Shown here: positions 8,010 through 17,158 of the stretch, piece after piece | How the letters are laid out: the number at the start of each line of letters is the position of its first letter | Position numbering within the stretch: the stretch's first letter is position 1 | Source: an uncultured Sphingomonadaceae bacterium | Lineage (GTDB): Bacteria; Pseudomonadota; Alphaproteobacteria; Sphingomonadales; Sphingomonadaceae | Reading direction: 5' to 3' | DNA length: 64,000 nucleotides | Assembly (NCBI GenBank): GCA_937873035.1 | Contig: CALMVA010000068.1 | Location: forward strand, 1 to 64,000 | Program-made: the position numbers and the translations under genes | The notes under the pieces: model-generated | Databases searched by the model: none | Seen by the model: the letters and a program-made list of their open reading frames with translations, nothing else | What the model was told of the DNA's origin: nothing

Positions 8010-9713
8010 ATGTCCGACGACACCGAAATGCACGACGACGAAGGCCCCGGCTTCGACATGGGTGAACCGCCGCAGCCCGCCAAAGCGCAACCGCAAGCGG
8101 CGCAGGCCTATCGCGTGCTGGCGCGCAAATATCGTCCGCAACGCTTTTCCGAGTTGATCGGGCAGGATGCAATGGTGACGACGCTTGGCAACGCCATCAA
8201 GCGCGGGCGGCTGGCCCATGCCTTTTTGCTGACCGGGGTGCGCGGCGTCGGCAAGACATCGACCGCGCGGCTCATCGCCAAGGCATTGAACTGCGTCGGC
8301 CCCGATGGACAGGGCGGCCCGACGATTGACCCCTGCGGCGTGTGCGAGCCGTGCCGGGCGATTGCAGAAGGCCGCCATATCGACGTGATCGAGATGGACG
8401 CCGCCTCCAATACCGGCGTCGATGATGTGCGCGAAATTATCGAGGCGGTGCGCTACGCCGCCGTTTCGGCGCGCTACAAGGTCTACATCATCGACGAAGT
8501 CCATATGCTGACCAAGAACGCGTTCAACGCGCTTTTGAAGACGCTTGAGGAACCGCCGCCGCACGTGAAGTTCCTCTTTGCGACCACCGAAATCCAGAAG
8601 GTGCCCGTCACCGTGCTGTCGCGCTGCCAGCGTTTCGACCTGCGCCGGATCCCGGCCGACCTGCTCGCCAGCCATTTTGCAAAAGTGTGCGCAGCCGAAG
8701 AGGTTTCGGCAGAGCCTGAAGCGCTCGCGCTTGTGGCGCGCGCGGCGGAAGGATCGGTGCGCGATGGCCTGTCGATCCTCGATCAGGCCATCGCCCATGC
8801 CGATATGGAAGGCGCGGGGCTTGTTTCGGGCGATCAGGTGCGCGCGATGCTGGGCCTGTCAGACCGGGGGGCAGTGCGCCGCCTGTTCGGCTTGTTGCTC
8901 GCTGGTGATGCGCAGGCGGCGCTCGCTGCACTGCGTGACCAGCATGATCTCGGCGTCGAGCCTGCCGCGATCTTCAAGGGTCTGCTCGAAACCTGCCACG
9001 GCACCACGCTTGCCAAGGTTGGCGCACCCGCCGACCCTGCGCAGTCGGTGGAAGAGCGCGCCGATTATGATCGCTGGTCAGCGGACCTCAGCTTCCAGCT
9101 GCTCCACCGCATCTGGCAATTGCTGCTCAAAGGCCATGATGAAATCGCGCGCGCGGTTGATCCGTCCGAAGCCGCCGACATGGCGGTGCTGCGCATCATC
9201 CACGCCAGCCAGATGCCCGATCCGGGAGAACTTGCGCGGCGACTTGCCAGCGGTGCGCCGCTGGCCATGGCAGCGCCTTCAGCGCAGGCTCCCGCCGCGT
9301 CAGATGCGGCGCCTGCGGCGATCCTGCCCGCCGACTATTCGGCGATGATCGAGCATCTGGCGCAAAATGGCCGCGCCCATATGGCGCAGCAACTGCATGA
9401 TTATGCGGGGCTGGTGAGCTTTGCGCCGGGCGCGCTCGCCATCCGCCCGGTCAAGCCGCTGCCAAGCGATTTCGCGCGGGATTTGGCGGCGGCCCTCAAG
9501 GCGCTGTCGGGGATCATATGGGAAGTCTCGATCAGCGATGGCGAGGCCGCGCCATCGTTGCTCCAGCAAGAGCACGCCCGCGAAGCTGCGACAAAAGAGC
9601 GTATTCTTGCGACACCGCTCGTCCGCGCCGCGTTCGAAGCCTTTCCCGAAGCCGAGCTTATCGACTATGAGGCCGCCCAACCCGGCACCGAATTGCGGAG
9701 CATTGCATCATGA
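8010..9713 (+). CDS. dnaX: DNA polymerase III subunits gamma/tau
   Basis: This is the clamp-loader ATPase of the replicative polymerase, about 567 residues. From the chosen start it has RVLARKYRPQRF near 35-45, Walker A GVRGVGKTS near 76-84, a zinc module with Cys95, Cys109, Cys112 and Cys115, and the DEVH box near 162-165. The sensor SRCQRFD follows. The start is uncertain. No Shine-Dalgarno is obvious at 8010 or at the earlier ATG 7962; anything further upstream would run into the SRP RNA. I prefer 8010 because MSDD begins an acidic, variable leader. The YbaB gene overlaps the stop by ATGA, the usual dnaX-ybaB pairing. Confidence 0.95.
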   Translation: MSDDTEMHDDEGPGFDMGEPPQPAKAQPQAAQAYRVLARKYRPQRFSELIGQDAMVTTLGNAIKRGRLAHAFLLTGVRGVGKTSTARLIAKALNCVGPDGQGGPTIDPCGVCEPCRAIAEGRHIDVIEMDAASNTGVDDVREIIEAVRYAAVSARYKVYIIDEVHMLTKNAFNALLKTLEEPPPHVKFLFATTEIQKVPVTVLSRCQRFDLRRIPADLLASHFAKVCAAEEVSAEPEALALVARAAEGSVRDGLSILDQAIAHADMEGAGLVSGDQVRAMLGLSDRGAVRRLFGLLLAGDAQAALAALRDQHDLGVEPAAIFKGLLETCHGTTLAKVGAPADPAQSVEERADYDRWSADLSFQLLHRIWQLLLKGHDEIARAVDPSEAADMAVLRIIHASQMPDPGELARRLASGAPLAMAAPSAQAPAASDAAPAAILPADYSAMIEHLAQNGRAHMAQQLHDYAGLVSFAPGALAIRPVKPLPSDFARDLAAALKALSGIIWEVSISDGEAAPSLLQQEHAREAATKERILATPLVRAAFEAFPEAELIDYEAAQPGTELRSIAS

Positions 9714-10033
9714 AGTCGATCGATGAAATTCTGAAGATGGCCCAGAATGTTCAGACCGAGCTTGAAAAGGCGCAGGCCAATCTCGATTCCATCGAGGTCG
9801 AGGGCGCCTCAGGCGGCGGGCTGGTAAAGGTTCGCGCAAGCGCCAAGGGCCGCATCATTGGCGTCTCGATAGACGACAGCCTGATGAACCCTTCCGAAAA
9901 GCAGATGCTGGAAGATCTGGTGGCCGCCGCCTTCAATGATGCGCGGACCAAGGCCGACGCTGTCTCGTCCGAAGAAATGGGCAAGATGAAAGGCAGCATC
10001 CCGCTGCCGCCGGGCTTCAAGCTGCCGTTCTAG
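9710..10033 (+). CDS. YbaB/EbfC-family nucleoid-associated protein
   Basis: This small DNA-binding protein of 107 residues belongs to the YbaB/EbfC family. These dimers bind the nucleoid and are commonly encoded after dnaX and before recR. It has an amphipathic N-terminal helix (KMAQNVQTELEKAQ) and the family end KGSIPLPPGFKLPF. It overlaps dnaX by ATGA. No recR follows. The stop codon runs directly into a repeat cluster and a bidirectional terminator. Confidence 0.95.
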   Translation: MKSIDEILKMAQNVQTELEKAQANLDSIEVEGASGGGLVKVRASAKGRIIGVSIDDSLMNPSEKQMLEDLVAAAFNDARTKADAVSSEEMGKMKGSIPLPPGFKLPF

Positions 10034-10191
10034 GCGTGTTCGGTTTTGAGGGACTCAAAACCACGCTCCAGAATGTCTGTCTTCCGCGATTTCCGAGCCG
10101 TTCGGTGTTTCCACCTCACTCGAAATCGCTCTGGGCGTGTTCGGTTTTGAGGGACTCAAAACCACGCTCCAGAATGTCTGTCTTCCGCGAT
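10033..10191. repeat. Tandem family C repeat cluster after ybaB
   Basis: An exact direct repeat of about 58 bases occurs at 10033-10090 and 10134-10191. Each copy contains a perfect hairpin, GGTTTTGAG and CTCAAAACC around GGA. Between them (10085-10130) lies a second unit, GCGATTTCCGAG to CTCGAAATCGC, which can also fold back with one bulged base. Close relatives of both units occur at 35520-35697. The first copy begins at the stop codon of the YbaB gene. Confidence 0.85.
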
Positions 10192-10203
10192 CGGCCCACC
10201 ACC

Positions 10204-10246
10204 AAATAAAAAGGGCGGCCCGGACGAACCGGACCGCCCCTTTTTT
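10204..10246. terminator. Bidirectional rho-independent terminator
   Basis: The stem GGGCGGCCCGG (10213-10223) pairs with CCGGACCGCCC (10229-10239) around ACGAA. An A-rich run lies on the left (10204-10212) and six T on the right (10241-10246). It can end the dnaX-ybaB transcript and the convergent PEPxxWA-CTERM gene. Confidence 0.9.
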
Positions 10247-10263
10247 GTGCCTCTGCGCAGCGA

Positions 10264-10908
10264 TTATGCGTAGGTCACAGCCACATTGGCGCGGCGGCGG
10301 CGCATTGCCGAGCCGACCAGGCCGAAGCCACCGAGCATCATCGCCCAGGCAGCCGGTTCCGGCACGCCATTGGGCGTGGGCGTGAAGGTGCGGATCACGA
10401 ACTGCGCCGCATCGCTATTGCCCTGAACGGCTTCAAACACGCCGAGGCCGCGCAGGCCATTGCTGAAATCAGCATAGCCGGTCGAGCCGATCAACTCATC
10501 GCCATAGACCGTTGCGACATTGGGCCGATCAACGTCGATGAGCCACACGAAGCTCTTGCCAACGCCGAAATCGTTGAAGGTAAAGGCAATTGAGGTCGAG
10601 CCATCGGAAAACGCAGCAGGCCCGGTATAGCCTGTTGCAGCGGCAGACCCGCCCTGCGGGGCAAAAGCCGTGGAGTTATCAACCCCGAAGCCGCCATTCA
10701 CCGTGTCGAAGCCGAACGGCGACTTGAGCGAAACGCCAAAGCCCGTCACCTTTTCACCAGCCGTCGAGGTGTTGGTGATGGTGAACGGCAGGCTGAAGGT
10801 ATCGCCGTCGATCAGGAAGGTCAGGCCACCATCGGCGTGCGCCGGAGCGGCGACAGCAAGGGCGGAGAGGATGCTGGCGCTGGCCAGCGTTTTCATCATG
10901 GTTTTCAT
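10264..10908 (-). CDS. PEPxxWA-CTERM sorting-domain exported protein
   Basis: This 214-residue protein has a signal peptide ending at APAHA (about residues 1-25) and a Gly/Ser/Thr-rich beta-type body. Its C-terminal sorting signal is VPEPAAWAMMLGGFGLVG followed by an Arg cluster. The family is anchored or processed at the envelope by an exosortase-type enzyme, here not encoded nearby. The body resembles no enzyme I know. A weak GGGAG lies about 10 bases before the ATG. Its tail is nearly the same as that of the protein at 25904-26626, while the bodies differ. Confidence 0.88.
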   Translation of the reverse strand: MKTMMKTLASASILSALAVAAPAHADGGLTFLIDGDTFSLPFTITNTSTAGEKVTGFGVSLKSPFGFDTVNGGFGVDNSTAFAPQGGSAAATGYTGPAAFSDGSTSIAFTFNDFGVGKSFVWLIDVDRPNVATVYGDELIGSTGYADFSNGLRGLGVFEAVQGNSDAAQFVIRTFTPTPNGVPEPAAWAMMLGGFGLVGSAMRRRRANVAVTYA

Positions 10909-11062
10909 TGTAATGCAGCTCCCAGACTGAAAGTCAGTTTTTGCTGCGACCCGTGCGTCTTTTATATTTTGACTTGCACATCAGTCTTTTAGACGGAGGT
11001 TAAGACGGCAGAAAGTATAAAAACTGGCATCAATCGACTAAAACGCCCAATTTTGGCACAGT

Positions 11063-11764
11063 TTACCGCAAACAGGCGTCCAGCCGGTCCCGCTTTACAA
11101 CGCCGATATTGGCGGCGATTCGATTGCCATGCCGACGCGTGAAGCCGCCGGGGTCGCTCGCTTCGCGCTTTTTGGGCAGCGGCAAGACGGCGGCGATGCG
11201 CGCGGCCTCAACCGGCGTCAGCCTTGAGGCATCATGGTTGAAATAACGCTGCGCGCCCGCATTGGCGCCATAGGTGCCAATGCCCGTTTCAGCGATGTTG
11301 AGATAAACCTCCATGATGCGGCGCTTGCCCCAGATATTCTCAATGAGGACCGTAAACCACGCCTCCAGCCCTTTGCGGAAATAACCGCCCCCTTGCCAGA
11401 GAAACGCATTCTTGGCGGTCTGCTGGCTGATCGTCGAGCCGCCCCGGATGCGCCCGCCGCGCTGGTTGCGCGCGAAGGCCTTTTCAATCGCTTCGCGGTC
11501 AAAGCCGTCATGCGTGCAGAATTTGCCATCCTCACCCGCAATCGCGGCACGCGCCATGTCCGGGTCCATGTCGGACAGGCTCATCCAGTCCTTGGTGAGG
11601 CCACGCCCGGCGACGACATCGCCCAGCATCGTCGCGGTAACAGGTGGCGGCACGAAGCGATAAAGGACAACCCAGACAACCGACAGGATGATGAAGCCAA
11701 GCACAGCCTTGCCAACCAGTGCGCCAATGCGGGGAAGCGAAAATGCGGAACCTTTTTGAGCCAT
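11063..11764 (-). CDS. mtgA: Monofunctional peptidoglycan transglycosylase
   Basis: This is a membrane-anchored GT51 glycosyltransferase that polymerises lipid II into glycan strands. It has one transmembrane segment near 16-38 and then the GT51 motifs: EDGKFCTHDGFD with catalytic Glu78, RGGSTISQQ near 107-115, KNAFLW, and EVYLNIAE. There is no transpeptidase domain, which separates it from class A penicillin-binding proteins. I took the ATG at 11764 (233 residues). An upstream in-frame ATG at 11851 would add a Cys/Arg-rich stretch that does not look like coding sequence. It is divergent from argS. Confidence 0.94.
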   Translation of the reverse strand: MAQKGSAFSLPRIGALVGKAVLGFIILSVVWVVLYRFVPPPVTATMLGDVVAGRGLTKDWMSLSDMDPDMARAAIAGEDGKFCTHDGFDREAIEKAFARNQRGGRIRGGSTISQQTAKNAFLWQGGGYFRKGLEAWFTVLIENIWGKRRIMEVYLNIAETGIGTYGANAGAQRYFNHDASRLTPVEAARIAAVLPLPKKREASDPGGFTRRHGNRIAANIGVVKRDRLDACLR

Positions 11765-11898
11765 GGCATGAGCGTTTAACGGCTTGGCGCAGCCGGGCAA
11801 GAGACGCACTCGGCATGGCCGCGCCGCCTGCGCCATTGCCCCTTGGCCCAAGCGCGGCTAAAGCCCCCGCTTTCCCGTAGCTTTGGAAGTTGTTTGCC

Positions 11899-13626
11899 GT
11901 GACCACGCTTTACGCCCGCTTTGCCGCGCACATCGATGCCGCGCTCGACGCTCTTGAGGCGGAGGGCATCCTTGCCGCTGGCGTCGATCGCCGAAATGTG
12001 ACGGTTGAGCCGCCGCGCGATGCCAGCCATGGCGATCTGGCAACCAACGCCGCGATGGTGCTGGCAAAGCCTGCGGGCATGAACCCGCGCGTGCTGGCAG
12101 ACGCACTCACAGCAAAGCTTGGCGCGCTCGATGAGGTGTCATCGGTCGATGTCGCTGGCCCCGGCTTCATCAATATGCGGCTCAGCGAAGATGCCTGGCG
12201 CAGCGAAGTCCGCATGATCGCCGACGCGGCGGACAATTATGGCCGCTCGACCATGGGCGCGGGCAAGACGGTGAACGTCGAATATGTTTCAGCCAATCCC
12301 ACCGGCCCGATGCACATGGGGCATTGCCGTGGAGCCGTCGTCGGCGACGCACTTGCCTCGTTGCTTCAATATGCAGGCAACAAGGTCATCCGCGAATATT
12401 ATGTGAACGACGCGGGCGGTCAGGTCGATGTGCTCGCCCGCTCGGTCCATCTGCGCTACCGCGAGGCGCTGGGCGAAGACATTGGCGAGATTCCAGAAGG
12501 ACTGTATCCGGGCGCCTATCTCGTCCCCGTCGGTCACAAGCTTGCGACGCACCATGGCGACAAGTTCGTCACCGCGCCCGAAAGCGACTGGCTGGTGCTG
12601 TTCCGCGAAACGGCGGTTGCCGACATGATGGACATGATCCGCGCAGACCTGGCGCTACTCGGCATCCATCATGACGTGTTCTCGTCCGAAGCGGTCGTCC
12701 AGCGTGAAAAGAAGCCCGAAGCCGCCGAAGCCTTTCTGCGCGAGCGCGGGCTGGTTTACGATGGCGAGCTGGAAGCCCCCAAGGGCGAGGTCGATCCCGA
12801 TTGGGAGCCGGTCACGCTGCCGCTCTTCCGCTCGACGCAGTTCGGCGACGATCAGGACCGGCCGATCAGGAAGTCGAACGGCAGCTGGACCTATTTCGGC
12901 GCCGACATGGCCTATCACTTCCAGAAGGCACAAAATGCCGACGCGCTCATCGACATCTGGGGGGCCGACCATGCCGGCACCGTCAAGCGCATCAAGGCCG
13001 CGGTCGAGGCGCTGACCGGCGGCACCAAGCCGTTCGACGTCAAGCTTGTCCAGATGGTCCGCCTGCTGCGCGGCGGCGAACCCGTGAAGATGTCCAAGCG
13101 CGCGGGCAATTTCGTGACGCTGGCCGATGTCGTGCGCGAAGTGGGCAAGGATGTCGTCCGCTTCACCATGCTCACCCGCAAGGCCGATGCGCAGATGGAC
13201 TTCGACTTTGCCAAGGTTGTCGAAGCCTCGAAGGACAATCCCGTATTCTACGTGCAATATGCCCATGCACGCATCTGCTCGTTGAAGCGCAAGGTGGCCG
13301 AAGCGGGGATCGACGCGGGCACGCCCGATCTCTCGCTGCTCGACGCGACCGATCTTCAGCTGGCGCAGCTTGCCGCGCAGTTCCCGCGAATCGTCGAATC
13401 GGCGGCTGTGGCGCGCGAGCCGCACCGCATTGCCTTCTATCTTTATGACCTTGCTGCGGCGTTCCACGCCTATTGGAACGCAGGCAATGACGATCCAGAA
13501 CGGCGGATATTTTTGGTTAATTCGGCACAAACCACTTCTGCCCGCCTTTTCTTGGCTTCCGCGATCGGGCAAGTAATCGCCAACGGCCTGTCGATCATGG
13601 GGGTGGCAGCCGCTCAGGAGATGTAA
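11899..13626 (+). CDS. argS: Arginyl-tRNA synthetase
   Basis: This class I synthetase of 575 residues charges tRNA-Arg. It has the N-terminal Add-1 domain, the HIGH-type motif HMGH at 139-142 within ANPTGPMHMGHCRGA, the KMSK motif at 397-400, and the C-terminal anticodon-binding helical domain. The GTG at 11899 is preferred because GGAAG lies 9 bases upstream; a TTG at 11890 is also in frame. It heads a run of same-strand genes (SPOR protein, nagZ, scpA, scpB, tatABC) that is conserved in sphingomonads. Confidence 0.97.
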   Translation: MTTLYARFAAHIDAALDALEAEGILAAGVDRRNVTVEPPRDASHGDLATNAAMVLAKPAGMNPRVLADALTAKLGALDEVSSVDVAGPGFINMRLSEDAWRSEVRMIADAADNYGRSTMGAGKTVNVEYVSANPTGPMHMGHCRGAVVGDALASLLQYAGNKVIREYYVNDAGGQVDVLARSVHLRYREALGEDIGEIPEGLYPGAYLVPVGHKLATHHGDKFVTAPESDWLVLFRETAVADMMDMIRADLALLGIHHDVFSSEAVVQREKKPEAAEAFLRERGLVYDGELEAPKGEVDPDWEPVTLPLFRSTQFGDDQDRPIRKSNGSWTYFGADMAYHFQKAQNADALIDIWGADHAGTVKRIKAAVEALTGGTKPFDVKLVQMVRLLRGGEPVKMSKRAGNFVTLADVVREVGKDVVRFTMLTRKADAQMDFDFAKVVEASKDNPVFYVQYAHARICSLKRKVAEAGIDAGTPDLSLLDATDLQLAQLAAQFPRIVESAAVAREPHRIAFYLYDLAAAFHAYWNAGNDDPERRIFLVNSAQTTSARLFLASAIGQVIANGLSIMGVAAAQEM

Positions 13627-13631
13627 CGCGT

Positions 13632-14375
13632 ATGTCGGACAACGATCAGGAACTGTCGTTGGGGGATGAAGATCGTCTGCCGTGGCTTGAGGCCGTGGAG
13701 AGCGATGACGAAGAGCCCAAGGTTGATACCGGCAAGATCGTCGGCTTTGTGGTCGCCGCACTGCTGGCGCTTGGCATCGTCGTGGGCGGCATCTGGTGGC
13801 TGCGCAGTCAGGAACAGACACCCGAAGGCGATGGCAAGCTGATTGCCGCGCAGGAAGGCGATTACAAGGTCAAGCCCGATGAAACCGGCGGCATGAAGGT
13901 GGAAGGCCAGGGCGATGCCGCCTTTGCCGCCTCCGAAGGCGCTGACGCCAATGGCAAGCTTGATCTTGGTGCGCAAACAGAAGCCCCCGTCGCTGGACAT
14001 CGCGTGGCAGAGGCAAAGCCCGCAGCACCCGTGGCCATGGGCCAGAAGGCCAGTGCTGCCGTTACTTCGGGCGGCAAGCTCGTAGCGCCCAAGCCAAGCG
14101 TTCCCGCCCCGCGTCCGGTGGCACAGGCGGCCGCTGCGACCCCCGGCACGGGCCTTGTCCAGCTTGGTGCCTATGGCTCGGAAGCAACGGCCAATCAGGC
14201 GTGGAATGCACTTGCCCAGCGTTATGCCTTCCTTGGCACAATGCCCAAATCGGTGGTGCAGGCCTCGGTTGGTGGCACGACCTTCTATCGCCTGCGCGTT
14301 TCGGCAGGCGCTCAAGCCGATGACACCTGCGCCAAGCTGAAGGCAGGCGGCGCAAACTGCATCGTCGTCAAGTAA
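13632..14375 (+). CDS. SPOR-domain inner membrane protein
   Basis: This 247-residue protein has an acidic cytoplasmic tail, one membrane helix near 35-57, a Pro/Ala-rich periplasmic linker and a C-terminal SPOR domain near 170-246 (GTGLVQLGAYGS to NCIVVK). SPOR domains bind denuded glycan strands at the division septum. It starts five bases after argS. This placement suggests a division or peptidoglycan-surveillance role beside nagZ. The linker is not conserved enough to name a subfamily. Confidence 0.9.
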   Translation: MSDNDQELSLGDEDRLPWLEAVESDDEEPKVDTGKIVGFVVAALLALGIVVGGIWWLRSQEQTPEGDGKLIAAQEGDYKVKPDETGGMKVEGQGDAAFAASEGADANGKLDLGAQTEAPVAGHRVAEAKPAAPVAMGQKASAAVTSGGKLVAPKPSVPAPRPVAQAAAATPGTGLVQLGAYGSEATANQAWNALAQRYAFLGTMPKSVVQASVGGTTFYRLRVSAGAQADDTCAKLKAGGANCIVVK

Positions 14376-14445
14376 TCCCCAATTATCGGGACAAGCGGCG
14401 GCCCCGCCTTCGACAACGGGGCCGCCGTCGCCTAAAGACATTTGC

Positions 14446-15456
14446 ATGAAACCCGTCATCTTCGGCCTGTCCGGTGATCGCGTAACCGATGACGAGCGCG
14501 CCTTTTTCCGCGACGCCGACCCTGCCGGTTATATCCTGTTCAAACGCAACATCGTGGACCGCGCCCAGCTGCGCGCGCTGACCGACGATCTGCGCGCCAT
14601 TGCGGGGCGCGATGATCTGGCGATCCTCATCGATCAGGAAGGGGGCCGCGTCTCGCGGATGCAGCCGCCCGAATGGCCTGCTTTTCCGCCCGGCGGCGTC
14701 TTTGGCGCGCTTTATGACATCGCCCCCATGTCCGCCATCGAAGCCGCGCGCGCCAATGCCGAAGCCATAGGCCTGATGCTGGCCGAAGTCGGCATCACCG
14801 TCGATTGCCTGCCGCTGCTCGACGTGCGCGTGCCCGAAACGCATGACGCGATCGGCGACCGCGCCTTTGGCAGCGATCCGATGCGCGTGGCCGCCCTTGG
14901 CCGCGCGGTGATAGACGGGCTGCGCGCAGGCGGCGGCGTCGGCATCGTCAAGCATATGCCGGGTCAGGGCCGTGCGGTGGTGGACAGCCATCTCGAACTG
15001 CCGACCGTGACAGCGGGCGAGGACGATCTGGCGCAGGACCTTGCGCCCTTTGCAGCCCTCAAGGATGCGCCGATGGGGATGACGGGCCACATCGTCTTCA
15101 CCGCGTGGGACAAGGACCGCTGCGCCACCATGTCGCCCATCGTGCTCGATGAGATCATCCGCAAGCGCATTGGCTTTACCGGGCTTCTCATGAGCGACGA
15201 TCTCGACATGAAGGCATTGAAGGGAGATGTGCCCCAGCGCGCCGCCGATTGCGTGGCCGCCGGCTGCGACGTGGCGCTCAATTGCTGGGGCCGCTTTGAC
15301 GAAATGGTCGCCATCGCCAATCTTCTGCCAGAGATCACGCCCGATGCCCGCACGCGCCTTGATGCCGCGATGGCGACGATCAAGCCCGTCGCGCATTTTG
15401 AACGGATCGCAGAGCTTGCCGCCAAGCGTGATGCGCTTCTGGCGCTCGCCGCATGA
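14446..15456 (+). CDS. nagZ: Beta-N-acetylhexosaminidase
   Basis: This cytoplasmic GH3 enzyme removes N-acetylglucosamine from recycled muropeptides. The 336-residue single-domain protein has LIDQEGGRVSR near 61-71, KHMPGQGRAVVDSH at 169-182 and the nucleophile region MSDDLDM (Asp251). The Asp180-Ser-His182 general acid/base dyad is present. The usual PGHG is PGQG here (Gln174). It lies between the SPOR protein and scpA, the usual alphaproteobacterial position. Confidence 0.95.
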   Translation: MKPVIFGLSGDRVTDDERAFFRDADPAGYILFKRNIVDRAQLRALTDDLRAIAGRDDLAILIDQEGGRVSRMQPPEWPAFPPGGVFGALYDIAPMSAIEAARANAEAIGLMLAEVGITVDCLPLLDVRVPETHDAIGDRAFGSDPMRVAALGRAVIDGLRAGGGVGIVKHMPGQGRAVVDSHLELPTVTAGEDDLAQDLAPFAALKDAPMGMTGHIVFTAWDKDRCATMSPIVLDEIIRKRIGFTGLLMSDDLDMKALKGDVPQRAADCVAAGCDVALNCWGRFDEMVAIANLLPEITPDARTRLDAAMATIKPVAHFERIAELAAKRDALLALAA

Positions 15457-15466
15457 GAGGCGCGCC

Positions 15467-16237
15467 GTGACAGCCGAACAGCTCGTTCTCGATGATTTCG
15501 ATATGCCGCCCCCGGCAGACGAAGAACGGCTGAATGTGGAGCTGGGCAGCTGGGAAGGCCCGCTTGATCTGCTGCTGACGCTGGCGCGCACACAAAAGGT
15601 GGACCTGCGCGAAATCTCGATCCTCGCGCTCGTTGACCAGTATCTGGCCTATATCAACGACGCCAAGGCGCTGAAGCTGGAAGTCGCCGCCGATTATCTG
15701 GTGATGGCGGCGTGGCTTGCCTATCTCAAATCCGGCCTACTGCTCCCCAAGGACCCTGAGATCGAGCCCAGCCCGGAAGAGCTGGCGCTGCGCCTGCAAC
15801 TCCGGCTTGAGCGCCTCAATGCGATGCGCGAGGCGGGCGCGCGGCTCATGGCGCGCGACCGGCTGGGACGCGATGTGTTTGCCCGCTCCGCGCCGGAAGG
15901 GCTGCGCGTTGTGCGCAAGGCGTTGTGGGATGCCAGCCTGTTTGAACTCATCCAGGCTTATGGCCACGTAAAGGCGCGTGCCGAGCCGCCGCTCCATATC
16001 GTCCACCAGCGCAATGTGCTGACGCTGGAAGAGGCGATCGAGCGCGTCTCGAAGCTCGTCGGTTCGCTGGTCGAGTGGACGGTCATCCAGCGTTTTCTGC
16101 CCGACAGCGATGATCCGCAGTTTCGCAAGTCGGCGCTTGCCTCCAGCTTTCTCGCCACGCTGGAACTGGCGCGACAGGGCCGCATCGCGCTGCGGCAGGA
16201 AGAAGCCTTTGCCCCGCTTTATGTGCGTGCCGCATGA
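15467..16237 (+). CDS. scpA: Segregation and condensation protein A (kleisin)
   Basis: ScpA is the kleisin that bridges SMC heads and, with ScpB, compacts and segregates the chromosome. The 256-residue protein has the family opening LGSWEGPLDLLLTLARTQKV and the DLREISILALVDQYL segment, with a C-terminal winged-helix part. The GTG at 15467 has GAGAGG just upstream and lies 10 bases after nagZ; an ATG at 15503 is the alternative. scpB overlaps its stop by ATGA. Confidence 0.94.
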   Translation: MTAEQLVLDDFDMPPPADEERLNVELGSWEGPLDLLLTLARTQKVDLREISILALVDQYLAYINDAKALKLEVAADYLVMAAWLAYLKSGLLLPKDPEIEPSPEELALRLQLRLERLNAMREAGARLMARDRLGRDVFARSAPEGLRVVRKALWDASLFELIQAYGHVKARAEPPLHIVHQRNVLTLEEAIERVSKLVGSLVEWTVIQRFLPDSDDPQFRKSALASSFLATLELARQGRIALRQEEAFAPLYVRAA

Positions 16238-16860
16238 CGGGCGCGCCGCTTGACCCTGCCGCCGATGTGACCCGCGCGGTTGAGGCGACGCTCTTTGCCG
16301 CCGCCGAGCCGATGAGCCCGCAAGACATTGCCGCCTATGTCGGCCCCGATGTTGATGTGCGTGCGGCGTTGCGGTCTTTGGTTGAGCTTTATGCCACGCG
16401 CGGCGTCAATCTCGTCGAGCGCGGCGGCAAATGGCATTTCCAGACAGCGCCTGATCTGGCCCATATCCTGCGCCGCGAGCGCGAGGAAAACCGCAAGCTG
16501 AGCCGCGCCGCCATCGAGACGCTGGCGATCATCGCCTATCACGAACCGGTGAGCCGCGCCGAAATCGAATCGATCCGCGGGGTTCAGATTTCAAAAGGCA
16601 CGCTCGACGTGCTGATGGAAGCGGGCTGGGTGCGCCCCGCCGGTCGCCGTGAGACGCCGGGCCGCCCGCTCACCTTTGCGACCACACCCGCCTTCCTTGC
16701 CCATTTCGGCCTCGCCACACGGCGCGACCTGCCGGGCATCGAGGATTTGCGGGCTGCCGGGCTGCTTGACCCCGTCGATCTGGCATTTGATGCCATGGAA
16801 GTTCAGGTTCGCGCCGAAGAGGTTGACGACAATCTGGAAAGCGATGGTGAAAACGCCTAG
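16234..16860 (+). CDS. scpB: Segregation and condensation protein B
   Basis: ScpB is a dimer of tandem winged-helix domains and partner of ScpA in the SMC complex. The 208-residue protein has [14 protein letters not shown] at the start and the signature [20 protein letters not shown] near 97-116. The [12 protein letters not shown] stretch near 138-149 is also diagnostic. It overlaps scpA. The tat genes follow after 62 bp. Confidence 0.95.
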   Translation: MTGAPLDPAADVTRAVEATLFAAAEPMSPQDIAAYVGPDVDVRAALRSLVELYATRGVNLVERGGKWHFQTAPDLAHILRREREENRKLSRAAIETLAIIAYHEPVSRAEIESIRGVQISKGTLDVLMEAGWVRPAGRRETPGRPLTFATTPAFLAHFGLATRRDLPGIEDLRAAGLLDPVDLAFDAMEVQVRAEEVDDNLESDGENA

Positions 16861-16922
16861 ATTGGCACTGTCCGGTCTGGCGCAGTTCGTATAGGGCGTC
16901 CGGGTCGCCGAGGAGAAATTTG

Positions 16923-17147
16923 ATGGGTAGCTTCAGTATCTGGCATTGGCTCGTGGTCGGCATCCTTGTGATGCTGCTGTTCGGCAAGGGCCGTTTTTCC
17001 GATATGATGGGTGACGTTGCCAAAGGCATAAAGGCCTTCAAGAAAGGCATGGCTGAAGACGAAGCGCCCAAACCCGCGGCGCGCATCGACGCCGCCCCCG
17101 CGCCCACCGCGCTGGAAGCCGAAAAGCAGGCCGACAAGCAAGCCTGA
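16923..17147 (+). CDS. tatA: Twin-arginine translocase subunit TatA
   Basis: TatA forms the oligomeric pore for export of folded proteins. The 74-residue protein has a short N-terminal helix ([16 protein letters not shown]), the hinge GKGRF, then an amphipathic helix containing [19 protein letters not shown] lies 7 bases upstream of the ATG at 16923. It starts a tatABC operon. The PhoD protein at 47023 is a likely Tat substrate in this window. Confidence 0.96.
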   Translation: MGSFSIWHWLVVGILVMLLFGKGRFSDMMGDVAKGIKAFKKGMAEDEAPKPAARIDAAPAPTALEAEKQADKQA

Positions 17148-17158
17148 TCGCGCGATAG

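Noticed and set aside
12655-13821. Minus-strand frame of 388 residues across argS
   Set aside because: Antisense to HMGH/KMSK-bearing argS and without a ribosome binding site.
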